NCBI GenBank assembly: GCA_034769895.1
Contig: CM068367.1
Location: 90,110,399-90,174,398 of the forward strand
DNA from: Magicicada septendecula
Lineage: Eukaryota > Arthropoda > Insecta > Hemiptera > Cicadidae
Direction: 5' to 3'
Length of the DNA stretch: 64,000 bases
Both the position numbers and the translations under genes were made by a program. How positions within the stretch are numbered: the stretch's first letter is position 1; each line of letters starts with the position of its first letter. The notes beneath the pieces are model-generated. The model was not told the DNA's origin. It searched no databases and saw only the letters and a list, made by a program, of their open reading frames with translations. Below are positions 14,227-26,600 of this stretch, one piece after another.

Positions 14227-15827
14227 TTATTGTGTAACCGCACGTCCTGTTTCTCCGTCATTGTTGTGTGTGTCACAGGAACAGGATGGTTGAACATGCC
14301 CTTGTTGCTGTCTCACTTTTATTTCCTCATCTGCGCTCTCTCTCTTGCTCTGCATTGTGGATACGGTGCGGTCATATGGTTTACTAAACTTTTTCTTCCA
14401 ATTTGTATCGCGCACGTTTCTCTCAGCGTGTTGTTCCTTCTGTATGTCGTGTGCATTATTCACAGCTGTGTTTTGCTTTACACTGTAAGTTGGCGGCGTA
14501 TAATTTCGCTTATAATTATCACGGTTTTGCGTATCGTCACGTTCTCGTGCTTTATCACTATGGTCGTAACTAGCGTGATAATTAATGCGTGTTTGTTGAT
14601 TGTGTGGTGAAGTGTTACTCTTGTTAATATTTTGTGACTGAGTGACAAGTATTAAGAATTGTTCAATCGTTTTGACACCCTGCGTATAGACAGCTAACTG
14701 AATATCTCTATGGAAATGGTAAGACAACTTAGACACTATCTCATACTCAGAAAATTTTGGTTTTAAGTGTTTTACACGTTCAATCTGCGCTATAGTGTAC
14801 TGCTCAATACTCTGGCGTCCATGCGGATTATATTTACCATACTCCAATTGGTCACGTACTTGCCTTTGAGTGTGGATATTCCAGTACCTATTTTCGAATG
14901 GTTTTCTGAATTGCTGATACGTGGTTATATTGTCTCGAATTATGGAGTACCATTGACTTGCAGAATCTCTTAAATGACGGGTGACTAAACTCACTTTCTC
15001 CTCGTCGTCACTCATACTTCCAATTTTTTCACTTTCTCTCTCAATATTCGCCAAAAATTCCATGCTATTTTCCCCTTTGTTACCTGTAAAGGTTATCTTA
15101 CTTCTTTCTTCTATGGGTGCAGTGAACATGATTGTCTGCGCCGGTCGTTTCTTTATCTCCATTCTCAGACGTTCTACTTCTCCACGTAGATCTTCCTTAA
15201 GTGTGTTCATTTCACCTGAGTAGTCCTTGGTGGATTTTGCAGACTCTACTACAGCAGTTTTCAACGTCGTCGTTCGGGCTTCTATTTCCTGCGTTTTATT
15301 AATGTTTTCCCGGATTTGTTCACTAACTTCTAATCCTCACATCTTGTTTCTGCTTTGAAACTCTAAACTTGTCATTCCAGTGTTCAGCTAATTGTTTAAT
15401 ACTTTCTTTTAATTCTTTCGACCATTCTGTTTTCTGATCTTTAAACCTATTCTCTATCTTTATAGCTTGTTCATTTATCGACTGTTCTACTCTAGCTTCT
15501 AATATTTCTATTCTCGTATTAGTTTCTTCGAGTTTTGTAGTCAGTTGCTCTTTAAACTCTTTAAATTCGGCCCTACTTATTCGCTATTCTTTTGTATTTT
15601 TTCATTAGTTTTCGCTAATTCAGCTTTAATTCTTTATTAGCCCTCTTTAATTCTTTGAATTCGGCTTTAGATTCTTCCCTATTCTTTTGCATTTGCTTTG
15701 TATTAAATTCTTTTAACTGTTCTATTTGCTTTCTATTTTCTTCTTTTTGGTTTGTACTTAATTTGTCCACCCAGGCACGCATCATGGTTTGCAGTCCTTC
15801 CACATTCAAGCCTTCTGGTGCTGCCAT
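14227..15827 (-). pseudogene. gag: gypsy gag, broken
   Basis: 15827-15615 starts MAAPEGLNVEGLQ and becomes a Lys/Glu-rich coiled coil. Frames are disrupted from about 15614 to 15265. 15264-14227 (345 codons) continues with a Retrotrans_gag-like capsid region: RHLRDSASQWY, then FRKPFENRYWN and QRQVRDQLEYGKY. The tail is basic and has a CSC-type cysteine cluster rather than a clear CCHC knuckle. Role in the family: capsid assembly. The preceding leader is about 300 bp from the 5' LTR. Confidence 0.8.
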
Positions 15828-16111
15828 AGTGAATTATTTTTAAAATATTTATTTATAATTTATTATTGGTGAACCGTATGCGAGCTTTTATTTATTTATT
15901 GTGTAATTATTATTATTTATTTATTTTTATCTACTCATATTACAATTACACCTGTTTATTGGGGTGGGAGCCAGTTGCGTTATTACAATACAATACACAC
16001 AACAATTTAAAAATAACTAACATACAAAAATAATTAAAATATAATATTAGTTATATCATATAAATTATCAAACACTGGTAATCATAGAGCATACATTAAT
16101 TATTAAATGTA

Positions 16112-16127
16112 GGCGTGTCGAGCCCCA
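16112..16127 (-). other. Candidate primer-binding site of the gypsy element
   Basis: On the minus strand the 16 nt directly after the putative LTR end (…GTTAACT) begin TGGGGCTCGACACGCC. The TGG start fits pairing with a tRNA 3' CCA. I could not assign the tRNA. Confidence 0.4.
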
Positions 16128-17970
16128 AGTTAACGGGCGACAAAATTATACAACGATACCTTTTGTATATGCAGGTTGTAAATAATTATAACAATACCAG
16201 GTGTAACTATAATAAGAGTAGTAAATTTATGAGTAGTTAAAATTTCATGTTTATTGTTTTAACAAGCATTATAAAAAATAAAACATTGTTAATAATCTCC
16301 GATAAAGATATCACTCCTTATTAAGTTAATCTCTTAAGCTATACGGTGTTGCACACATTTAACACTCTTACCTCTATACATGTTAATAATCTTAATCTAG
16401 ACATTTATTCAAATTGATTTAATAAAAAAAAAAAGTTTAATGTAATTAAGTTTTATTTTAATTGAATTCATTTACCTCAGATCTGACCTCAGCTTGCTCA
16501 GTCTATACTAATGTTTATTTTTTATTTTTTAAATAATTTAAAATTATATTGTTTACTCTTAGACTGGCATTTGTTTCGTATTCAAAATTTAAATTATTCT
16601 TTTCTACAAAATGCAAATATCAAATCATTTCAATTATTTTACTTTGATAAAAAAAAAATTACTATCTAAAAATTAAACTCTCTTTTTTTTCTTCTATATT
16701 TTTATATTTATCTATATGCGATTGCTCATTCTTACAACTAAAACATTTACATAAGACTATTACATTCTTTCTAATTAAAACTTTTTTGTTTTAATTCATT
16801 GTCTCTTTATATAGTCTTTATGAGCTCTTTAAAAACATCATTTATAAATGCATTATGCATGTCACCTCGAGTTTTGATGACCTTATGACTTATTGACGGG
16901 GTCCAGAGTTGGGTTTCCGTTACTCCTGGCTTGGTGTGGTCCTGGATATGTCCAGAGTCCAGCGTCGTTCTCCAGCAGTGTGTGGTCCGTCCCAGAGAAT
17001 TCTATCTGCTGCGAGGTGGATCTCGTTCGGCTGTTAGACGTCTAAAAAGCATCTCCTAACTTCTAGCATCTCGCGTCACTCTTTGTAGCTTCTCTGTTGA
17101 TATTCTCGCTGACCTAAACGGTCCCGGTTCTCTACGTTCCCGAAATAGTGTAAACATAATTACTGAACGTCTTTATTCGTTCGTAGATGAGACTTATAAT
17201 AAAATAAAACTGTTATGCCGACGGACAGCATGTCCGACTGCAACTGTGTTTTGAAAAGAAGAGAAGGGTTTCCAGTCGAACCCTTAATTTATACCCTCTC
17301 GAGATTCTGCACCTGTTGGTTCCGAAATTATCCTGTCGAGACCTGCAGATCACATGATAGCCCCCACTCCCGAACCTTTTCATATATTTGCAATTTTTTG
17401 CAAATGGCAATGTTTTGTACGGAATTGAGATAGCACAAATCATAGCTAATTTGATTAAGCACTCACTGTATTAATTTGAGTGTCTTAGTGTAATTTGCGT
17501 ATTTTTGGCACATTTATTTCGCACTGACTTCGCGTAGTGTGTCCTATTAACGTCATTTTTTTACTGTGGATACCTATAAAATTTACACACACTTTGGTGC
17601 TTTTTGTTTGTTTATACACTAATTAGTTTTCACACAGTGAATTAAAATAATTATTTAGTAATTACTTGGGGAGGGTAGCTGAGATTCCTGTCTCTACATG
17701 CATCACTAACACACACAAGATACACGTGTAACACACACAATCGAGCAGGTGTTCTTTGCCTGTTGGAACAGGTTAATTTCTCGCCTAGTATAACAATGAA
17801 ACATTTTTACAACCCAAGACCTGTCCATTTACCCCAAACTTATAATAATTTTACAAATTTTATATTTATTTAAATCAATGCTCAATACAGCATATGGCTG
17901 TATCGTTGCAGTGTATATGTTGTATTTCATGTGTGTGGTGTAGTTTGAAGTTAACCCCTCCTGGTTTCTT
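16128..17970 (-). repeat. 5' LTR of the gypsy element
   Basis: Right-hand direct repeat, about 1.84 kb, preceding gag on the minus strand. Contains about 108 bp not present in the left LTR (roughly 17243-17350). Numerous single-base differences from the left copy show age. Confidence 0.85.
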
Positions 17971-18929
17971 CAGGACAATTAGAAAGTTAGGATTTTTCCA
18001 ATATAATTTTATAAGCACATTTTACACATTCTTTGTGTCTCAGAGTTTTTGAGTAAACCAGTGTGAAGTATAAGGGTTGAAAAAATATGAAACACCGGTG
18101 ATTTCTAAATATTTTGTCTTGATTAACTGATATTCAAATTGAATGTAATAACGAGTCTCAATAAATCTTGTGTTATTAGGAACCATTTTAATTCTAAATT
18201 TGTATTCTTAATGTATCTCGTGAAAATGACTCTGAGGAACCCAGTTTAAGTAGGCTTTCGCATTTTAATTTAAAGATGTCTCAAGAATGTTTTAAGCAAG
18301 TTATAGCTAGTGTTAATGTACGTTATTTTTTAATGTAAAATCCAGCAATAAAATCTTATTTTTTTAAATTAAAATAAGAAACTGCTAGTTTTCCAGTGCA
18401 AAGATGATGGCTTGTAGAGGAGTCATAACATAGACTATTCAGTAAGTGGAAGTGTGTCTAGGCAAAAATGAGGTAGATTAATAGACTCTGCCTTCGTTTT
18501 TGATGCATGTGAATTTTTAAGGCTGCAAATATGTACGTTATTTACCAAATGTTGAATGATTGTCATTTTTTTTAAACTCCAATTTTATTATTATTTTTTT
18601 ATTTACAAATATTGTAATTACTTTTATTTATCCAATAATGGTGTTTGGTTATCTTGGCGAAATTTTGTGTGTGCTGTCACATCACAAGTGTATTTATTCG
18701 AAAAGGAAACAAGTACTTTCAGGAAACTATTTCTGTGTTTCACCAATGACAGCTATGAAATGATGTTGGCACTACTCGCTACTGTAGACTTATTAAAACA
18801 TATATTTCTCAACATCTGTTTGTTATTATCAGCAGCTGAAGTTGGAAAGATAGAAACAGTTGTTTTCTGTAAAAACTACAGCTTTTTGGAACATATTACA
18901 CTTATATTATAAAATAAATTGTTCGGTAT
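17971..18929. other. No gene recognised
   Basis: AT-rich flank of the gypsy element. Open frames at 18556-18912 (+) are low-complexity and hydrophobic and show no recognisable domain. Confidence 0.5.
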
Positions 18930-19124
18930 TTATGAATGGAGGAGAAGCGATGGCCAAAGAAAGCATTGACTTACACACCACAAAACAGGAGAAGAAAAGG
19001 AAGACTGACAACACAATGGAGAACAGGAATTAGGAAAAGCATGAGAGATCGAACTATTGAAGACGAAGACTGGAAAGATAGGGAGAAATGGAGATCGAAA
19101 TCCGGGATCCGGCATAGACTGTAG
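18930..19124 (+). pseudogene. LINE reverse-transcriptase C-terminal fragment
   Basis: The + strand reads KALTYTPQNRRRKGRLTTQW, then RKSMRDRTIEDEDWKDREKW. This is the typical closing stretch of many non-LTR retrotransposon ORF2 proteins: an Arg-rich (R/K)xRGRPxxxW segment, then a helix ending (D)RxxW. No upstream RT or endonuclease remains, so it is a 5'-truncated insertion. It is followed by a short (AAT)n-like tract at 19135-19150, which fits a LINE 3' end. Confidence 0.7.
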
Positions 19125-19240
19125 GACCCCCCGCTAATAATAATAATTTATGTAATTGATTATTTATTATGATTGTGTGATTATTCCTGTGGGAGCGTTT
19201 ATTTTATTTTACTTGTTTATTATACATTTTGTTTACCTTT

Positions 19241-19354
19241 GTTGTTCAGCTCCCCAGAGTAAATTGAAAGAGTTATTTACAAATAAAAGCTTTGTAGATA
19301 AACCCTTTTAATTGTAAATAAATCTTTCAATTTACCCTGAGGATGTTGAACAAC
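19241..19354. repeat. Imperfect inverted repeat, MITE-like
   Basis: Outer arms 19241-19271 and 19324-19354 pair with a few mismatches (GTTGTTCA…TAAATTGAAAGA against its complement), with a further internal complementary stretch. Possible short foldback element; no flanking duplication confirmed. Confidence 0.5.
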
Positions 19355-19601
19355 ATAGTTTAATGAAGGTACATATGTAACTAAAATAAAGTGGATACTT
19401 GCATAGGAAAATATTATTATAATAAAATAAAAGTATTTACATATACACAAGAAAGGTCAAGTAATTATTTGATATTAAAATAGAATAAACAAATTAATGT
19501 AAAAGTAAAGTAATGTGTGCTAGAACATGTGATGATTTTATCTTTTAAATTAATTAAGCAGTATCGGTATATTAAGTTTCTTCATGGTTGCTTGTTTTCA
19601 G

Positions 19602-19802
19602 ACCTTGGCACACACGTTGCAAGCTATGGGTCAGGATGAAGGCATGTATCAACAGTACATACCTTTAGCAATACACCTTGCGGAAGAACATTTCTTAATG
19701 CACCAAAGCCGTGATGTACAACTTCTAATAGCTTGTTGTATTGCTGATGTCCTGAGGGTATACGCACCTGAAGCTCCGTACAAAGATCCTGAACAGGTCA
19801 AG
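19602..19802 (+). CDS. Pds5: Pds5 exon A (first found)
   Basis: 67 codons in phase 0 at both ends. Acceptor TTTTCAG, donor AAG|GTATGT. Encodes the N-terminal helices through [17 protein letters not shown], the most conserved block. It begins mid-protein, so at least one exon lies upstream. Confidence 0.96.
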
Positions 19803-22800
19803 GTATGTGTGTTAATAATTACTAGCGTGTTTATGACAAAGAATAGTAATGTGTCCAAGTATATGTATGCACTACTGTTTAATGTGGTTACATCACTAAC
19901 CATTACATTTGCTTTTATGAAAAAGGTACTGCATACAAAAGATCTGCAACTGGGATTCAGGTATTACGTTTTTAAACCCAAAATAATATTTTTTTATTCA
20001 CTTTTATGTGGAAACCAAATGGTATAATTCTAAAATAAATATAAATATGGAATAAAAAATCCTTCTGTTTAGTAATAAACAGAAGACGAAAGAGCCAACA
20101 CGTTACCTTTTTCCAATTGCTCATACTTCATCGAGTCTTTTGTTTTAGTTTTCAGAATTCATGTATGCAACATAACTTCCAGTCACTTTGCTTTACCAAC
20201 TGTATCACATCTTGCAGAGTAGTGAAATGTGAGTTTCATATGTAATGTGTATCTAGATAGAAATTAAAATAGGTCTCTGTTACAATTATCGTGGAAATGA
20301 CTACAAATAAGAGAAAAGGTACACTGTAAAATCCAGAATATACATGTGTGTAAATTAAGAAATTCCTACCTTTAGTTTAAAACTTTTAGTAATGAATATA
20401 TTATGTACTCTCTCTCTCTCTCTGTCTGTCTGTCTATCAGTCTCTCTCTGGGGGGGGCTCCACAGTGTTGATAGATATGTAGCTAAGGAGGTTATAAGTG
20501 TAATGACATATAGATAGGTGCAGAAAAATAAAAGAATATGGAGTAGTCTTAAAAATAAAAGAAGGAATCAAATCAAAATTCAGAATAAGATTATGCAAGA
20601 AGATACAGGTAGATTGGCTAGACATGAATCAACCGCTTTCGTGCCAATAGCACATATTCTTCAGTGCGCATATGTCAGCATACGATCACACCATAGTTTT
20701 GTACAACAGGGTGTGGACATTGTTGTGTTTTTATACTTCACAAAAAACATCAGTTTTCATATAAAATGGAGCATTTGTTTATTGCTATGTTTACCGGTTT
20801 GTGAATTGAAATGGACAATCTAAAGTGCCTTTTTCCATGAGTAATATACAGTCAAAGTCGAAAAATAATTTATGACATATATAAGTTTCTGAAATGAAGG
20901 TGTAGGTGGTGAATATCAGCTACAAAGTTACAGGAATGGGTAACCCCATCATGCAGTGACTCTAAATAGTGGTTTTAGAATTATTAAAGAAGCATCAACA
21001 TGTACAGGAGATATACAATCTTTCAGCCCTCTCCACTCCCTATGAAAATTGTGCCAAAAAGAACATGAAAACCAATGACAATTGTGACAAGTGTATTTTT
21101 CAACAAGTATGCAATAGTGAAAACGAGTGTAGATTACTCAGAAGTACTGTACAAGTCATTTGAAATAGCAGCATGTACCGACAGTATAGCTGTCACAGGT
21201 TGATTAAATGCAACTCTGAGGCCATAATGCAAATGCAGATGTGACGTATATAAGCCTGAAAAGAATCACCAAAGTGTTAAAACTCTCAATGAATAAAATG
21301 ATAAGTCAGACAAGATCTACTCGACCTGTGTAAGACCTTATTATAGAAGCATGATAATTCTGCCCAACAGCATATTTTGCATTTATAAACACCTTTAAGT
21401 CAAGACATATACTGAAATACGCAAATACGCATGTATAAAAGTATTAGACCAACAGCCATGGTAATGAAACCTAGATACTAACGTAAAGAGCACTGGAACG
21501 TCTGAAAATAATCAAAAGGAAGCTCCTAAGGCAGATCCTGGGCTCCATGTATAATGGGGAGTGGCAGGTTTTGTGTACTACTGAATATTTTGTAAAGTGA
21601 GATTTACTTTCTATTTGTGTCGAATTAAAAGAATAAAAGTGAAGTAAAAGTCAAGAAAAAATTATTGAAATGCATACAACTTGAACAAAATATATTAATA
21701 AAGTAGGCTGATTATAATGATCATAAAAATTAGTATTTTGTATGTGTTTATTTGTATTATTTATTTCGAATTGGAAAACGTGTAGAAAAAATAATTCAAC
21801 ATTAATTACCTACAATGTTAAGGGTTTATTTTTTATTTTTTGACCATTAGTACAAATTCTTGTAGATATACACAGAAAGGCATCGGAAAGATACATTTAC
21901 AATTACACATGTTTTTATATAATAGCAAAGTGGTTACTAATTAAAATAATTAATTATAAAACTCTATACTAACAGAAATAAGTTGATAAATTATCATAAG
22001 ATATTATTTTGTTTTTCTAATGACATTTGCTTTTTTTTTATTAGAATTTCTTGGTTATAAAGTCTGACAGTAAAAATTAATTTACATTTATGATTATATA
22101 AAATTACTGTTAACAGTAAATTACAGGAAACAGTAATTTTCAACTAGTAAACCTCCTTGACCTGCAACAATTTAGTGTGGTGGGTTAAAAGGAAAAAAAA
22201 ACAGTATTTTTTTCTGATTTTCCACTGTATACAATTTTGATAATATTCAAAGTAAATTTAATGCCAGGTAAATGTTGATTCTGTTTTGTTGGTTTTGAAA
22301 TTTTAAGGTTTAGTAATGTGTATTCATGATTTAATTCAAGGTTATGTTAGAAAAACTGCTGTAGTTCAAGCAAATCGTCATAAAATCTTAATAACAGTTT
22401 GTAAATAGTAATAATGTTGATTTTAATATGTGTTTGTCAAACAGAATTTCTTCACAGTCTACATAAGCTTATTAACTACCATAATAAATGTTCCAGTGCA
22501 CAGGGTTTTCAGTCCAACAATTACAGTTTTCTGCTATACAAGATTTATTGTTGTAAACCATTAATTATAATTAAATCCTGTTAAGTACAGTTTCAGTTGA
22601 GTGAATAAAACTTATTTTGATCATTCAGTGCATTAGGTGTGTTAAGAAAGAATCAGACATTTATTTCTTCATGCGCGATCAAATGAAGCACAGGCGTTAC
22701 CTTGAGCACAGGCATGCAGTGAACCCTACTGTGCAAGTACTGATTGCCGCCATCCCGCTACGTGTCATCAGTTGCGTGCGTGTACGTGTATCAAGTGCCT

Positions 22801-23578
22801 GTCGGATTTCATGTATTGTAAAATAACAGAAAAACTGGAGCAGTGGTACTGCATTAAATTTTGCCAATGACTCGATGATACCCAAGCGGATAGTACTCGA
22901 AAAATTCAACCGTCTGTTGGGGATGATGCTATGAGTGTCACACGTATTAAGGAGTGGTATAATCACTTCAAAGATGGCTGCACATAAATGGACAGCAAAC
23001 CACATTCTGACAGGCCCTCAACAAACCGAAATCATTGATCAAGTGCAAACTTTGATCATGGAGGAGCGTTGAATTACCATCCAAGAGATTGCAGCAGAGG
23101 TGGGAATAAACATTTGTTCAGTACATTCCATTTTGACTGAAAACCTGGCTAACTGAAGAGCGTCTGCAAAATTTGTGCCAAAGCTGTTAATGATGGAGCA
23201 GAAGGGACTCCATTTGGAAGTTTCTCAGGACATATTGGACTGTGTAAAAGCTGACCCAAGCTTCCTCAACACTGTGATCACTGGTGATGAGACATGGGTG
23301 TATGGGTACGATCCCAAAACCAAAGTTCATTCTTCACAGTGGAAACATTCATCATCCCCCGCAGTCAAAAAAAGCAAGACAAGTATGCAGCAAAATCAAA
23401 GTCATGCTGCTTGTATTTTTTGACTCATGTGGGATAGTGCTTCATGAGTATCCACCACAAGGCCAAACAATTGCCAAAGAATACTATTTAGAAGTTATGC
23501 GTCACCTCCGTGATTCTGTGCATCACAAAAGGCCAGACATGTGGATAGCGCAAACATGGCAACTCCATGCGCGCGCGC

Positions 23579-23612
<34 letters not shown>

Positions 23613-26600
23613 TTAGTATTTATTACTATTTTACAATCAAGATATATTGTTTCCTTACTTGGAACGTGTTTCGGGAATTAAAATATTTTTCCCATCCTCA
23701 GCCATCTTGTTTTAAAAAAACCCATATGAGCAAAAAATGTTGTAGATGGTACTGTTCTGGAGCAGGCCAGTAATTTTGAATATCTGAGCTGTAATGTATG
23801 TTACATACTAACAGTGATGTGATAAAGAAGTTGCACAAGTTCAACCACATGTGTGAGACAATCAGGAGAACTCTAAAATCAGCGAGGAAAGAAACACGCG
23901 TGAACTTCTACAAGATGATGGCCTTTCCCACACTTCTCTGTGGTTCTAAGAATTGGACTTTAACGAAGTCCCAGGCCACAGGCCACTTAACGAAGTCAAG
24001 CAGCCGAAATGAGATTTCTCATGTATGAGGGGGTATATACTGTTGAAGATCACATAAATAATCCATGTTTTTCGGTATCCAAGCCACTTATAGTATATAA
24101 TTAGTAAAATAGTTTACCTTTTTCTTGTCCGTCTGGTGGCCTTTTCTCTATATTTCATTCAACGCGTTTCAGGACATATGCCCCATCATCAGGATATCCC
24201 TTGTTGAAGTTCGTCGATCGTTAAAATATTAAAAACACTGTATATACAATTCTACACATAACACATTCTTCATAACAATGTGTTATGTGTAGAATTCTAT
24301 ATACAGTGTTTTTAATATTTTAACGATCGACGAACTTCAACAAGGGATATCCTGATGATGGGGCATATGTCCTGAAACGCGTTGAATGAAATATAGAGAA
24401 AAGGCCACCAGACGGACAAGAAAAAGGTAAACTATTTTACTAATTATATACATAAATAATCTCTATGTATGGCATTATACTTGAGTATAATGAGTATACT
24501 TGTGATAGAATTGCCTAGTATCAGCTAAAATGGTTGAAACATCTTAACCAAATGGATGACTGCCACATCCCCAAACATCTACGGAATTGTAAGCGGAAAG
24601 GGGAGAGAGGTGTGGGGTGTCTGGAGAAGCATTTGGATTGTCCAGCTCCAGTCTATCTCTTTGGGACCAGAACAAACAATTTTTGGTTTAATCCTTGCTA
24701 AAGATGACGGGTATGATGTTGATGGTTTCTTCTCTCTAGCTTCACCCCCAGAATCTGTGATCACCACCAAAGCTGAGAGCAGTGGTTGAAGACCTTTACA
24801 AGAGATAGTCCAGAACTAGGTTTCACCAGGTCTCTGTAAGTCACAGTCCTTTACATCTAAGATTTAAAATCAGGCCACAGTTAGTCAATTTTTGTCACTC
24901 TGAAAACAACCATTGTACACTCAGTACCAATAATCAGACCAGACCGTGAAAAAATTATGGTACATGAAATAGTTACATTGTAATTTTGAAATATTGGCTA
25001 AAAGAATCTGTAATGTGTATCATTTATTTCATACTGGGGTATACATCAGCTACTGTAACTGAGTGATGGTCAGCTGTACTATACAGCTGGACTCATGCAT
25101 CTAAAGCTGACTGATAAAACAGAATCAGATACAGGTAACCCCCGTTAATACGCGGTAGATGCGTTCCGGCAAAGTGCCGTGTAAAGCGAAACCGCGTATA
25201 ACGGGGACTATTTATAGACTGGCTCGATAGCGGCAAATAAATGTCATACAGCTTAGTATTGATATTGATCAAGTAGGCTTACGTTAAAAAGGATTTTAGT
25301 AATTAAAACAAACGGTTTTGTTATTGAAATTAATTTTATTTATTGACGAAATACACAACAAAATCAGTATAAACAATACAGCAAATGAAAAATTTGTATA
25401 GTATCATACATATAAATTTTTATGTTAAATAAAGGTACAGTAAGAGGTTATAAAAATAAAAAAGTTATACAGTACAATAGTTTTTACCAAATTAAAATTA
25501 CTGTAAAATATTTTGAAAGAAATTCAGTTTTTTACTTACATTTAAGATTATTACTCGTGACCAACATTTTCTGTAGACTCAGAAGAGCTTGTTTCCTGTT
25601 CCTTTGACACAACACTGCTTTGTGAAAAAAAGTTTTTTAATGGACAGTTCAGTTGAGGATTTTAACTTCGAGTTATACAGTTCACGGTAGCACTTTATAA
25701 CATGTTCAACTTCTCTTTTAACTTTTCCACTTTTTGTTTCATCGGGATCATTGTTCTCAAAGTAGCTTAAAGCATTATTGATCATTTGGAAAGCCTCTGA
25801 CATCCCTTTACCGGTTAACACTTTAACACATTCAGGTTCTTCATCTTCCTCGGACACTTCCACACAATTTTCGTCTTCCATGGACAGCAGGTCCTCGTTG
25901 CTCAGATCATCTTCTTCTTGTAGAAGCACAGAAACATCTTCCTCGTCAACATCAGTGAATCCAACTTGGTGAGTCAAGTTCACTATTTCTTTGGTCGTTT
26001 GAGAGACACCATCAATTTCTTCACTGTTGTTGATTGATTCCACCGTAACCTGAGGCCATTGTTTTTTCCACACCCTGTTCCTACAGTGAAGTGTCAGTCC
26101 TTTCCAACATTTATCTATGATTTCAATAGCCATCTTAATATTGAACTGTTTCCAGAATTCTTTAATTGAAAGCTGGTCATTAGCATCACATGAGTTTATG
26201 AGTTGTGAGAGTGTCTCCTTAAGGTAGTTGACTTTGAACGCTGAAATTACGCCTTGGTCCATAGGCTGCAATATGGAAGTAGTGTTAGGGGGAAGAAACA
26301 CAACCTTGATGCTTTCATTCACCTCACATATTTCTGAGGGATGGCTCGACACATTATCCAAAAGAATCAAAACCTTAAACTCAACGTTTTCCTTTTCACA
26401 ATAGCGTTTTAGTTCCTCTTGAAGCTCTTGTGAAACATAATCATAAAATATTTTTCCTGTCATCCAACCTTTCTTACTGGATTACCAAACCACAGGCAGT
26501 TTACTTTTATCGTAACCTTTAAGTGCTCTGGGGGTTTCTGATTGATAAATCATCAATGGTTTTAATTTGCAATCGCAAAAGGCGTTGCCCCCAAAAAGCA

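Larger units (their letters stand above)
9060..17970 (-). mobile_element. Decayed Ty3/gypsy LTR retrotransposon
   Basis: Two long direct repeats (about 9060-10801 and 16128-17970) flank a minus-strand gag-protease-RT-RNase H-integrase region (15827 down to 11032), the domain order of Ty3/gypsy elements. The coding region is broken by several frameshifts and stops, and the LTRs differ by many substitutions and one indel of about 108 bp, so the copy is old. After the integrase C-terminus only about 230 bp remain before the 3' LTR, so there is no room for an env gene. LTR outer edges are approximate, and no clear target-site duplication could be assigned. Confidence 0.9.
24064..24449. mobile_element. 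Foldback insertion with hammerhead motifs, Penelope-like
   Basis: Inserted in the LINE fragment and flanked by the 12-bp direct repeat ACATAAATAATC (24052-24063 and 24450-24461). After 29 unpaired nt, arms 24093-24267 and 24277-24451 are reverse complements over 175 nt with one mismatch (left 'tatacaatt' against right 'tatagaatt') and a 9-nt loop; the last two bases of the right arm are also part of the repeat. Each arm holds a hammerhead-like core. No coding capacity. Penelope-like retroelements are known to have inverted or tandem terminal repeats carrying hammerheads and to create variable-length target duplications, so a truncated Penelope-like copy is my best reading. A generic foldback or MITE is the alternative. 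Confidence 0.7.
23740..24640 (+). pseudogene. LINE ORF2 C-terminal fragment, split by a foldback element
   Basis: Before the insertion the strand reads [20 protein letters not shown] then [20 protein letters not shown], matching the common LINE motif (T/R)xxxFYKxxxxPTLLYGSExW. After the insertion it reads [20 protein letters not shown], matching the W(x)GHxxRMxxxR(I/L)PK segment that follows in the same protein family. Several stops break the frame. The split point is marked by the 12-bp repeat ACATAAATAATC on both sides of the insertion. Confidence 0.8.

Noticed and set aside
18556-18912. 118-codon + strand frame
   Set aside because: Low-complexity, Phe/Tyr/Asn-rich translation of AT-rich DNA without a domain or splice context.
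24779-25060. Further LINE coding sequence after 24640
   Set aside because: The closing motif is lost beyond about 24640 and no conserved stretch follows.
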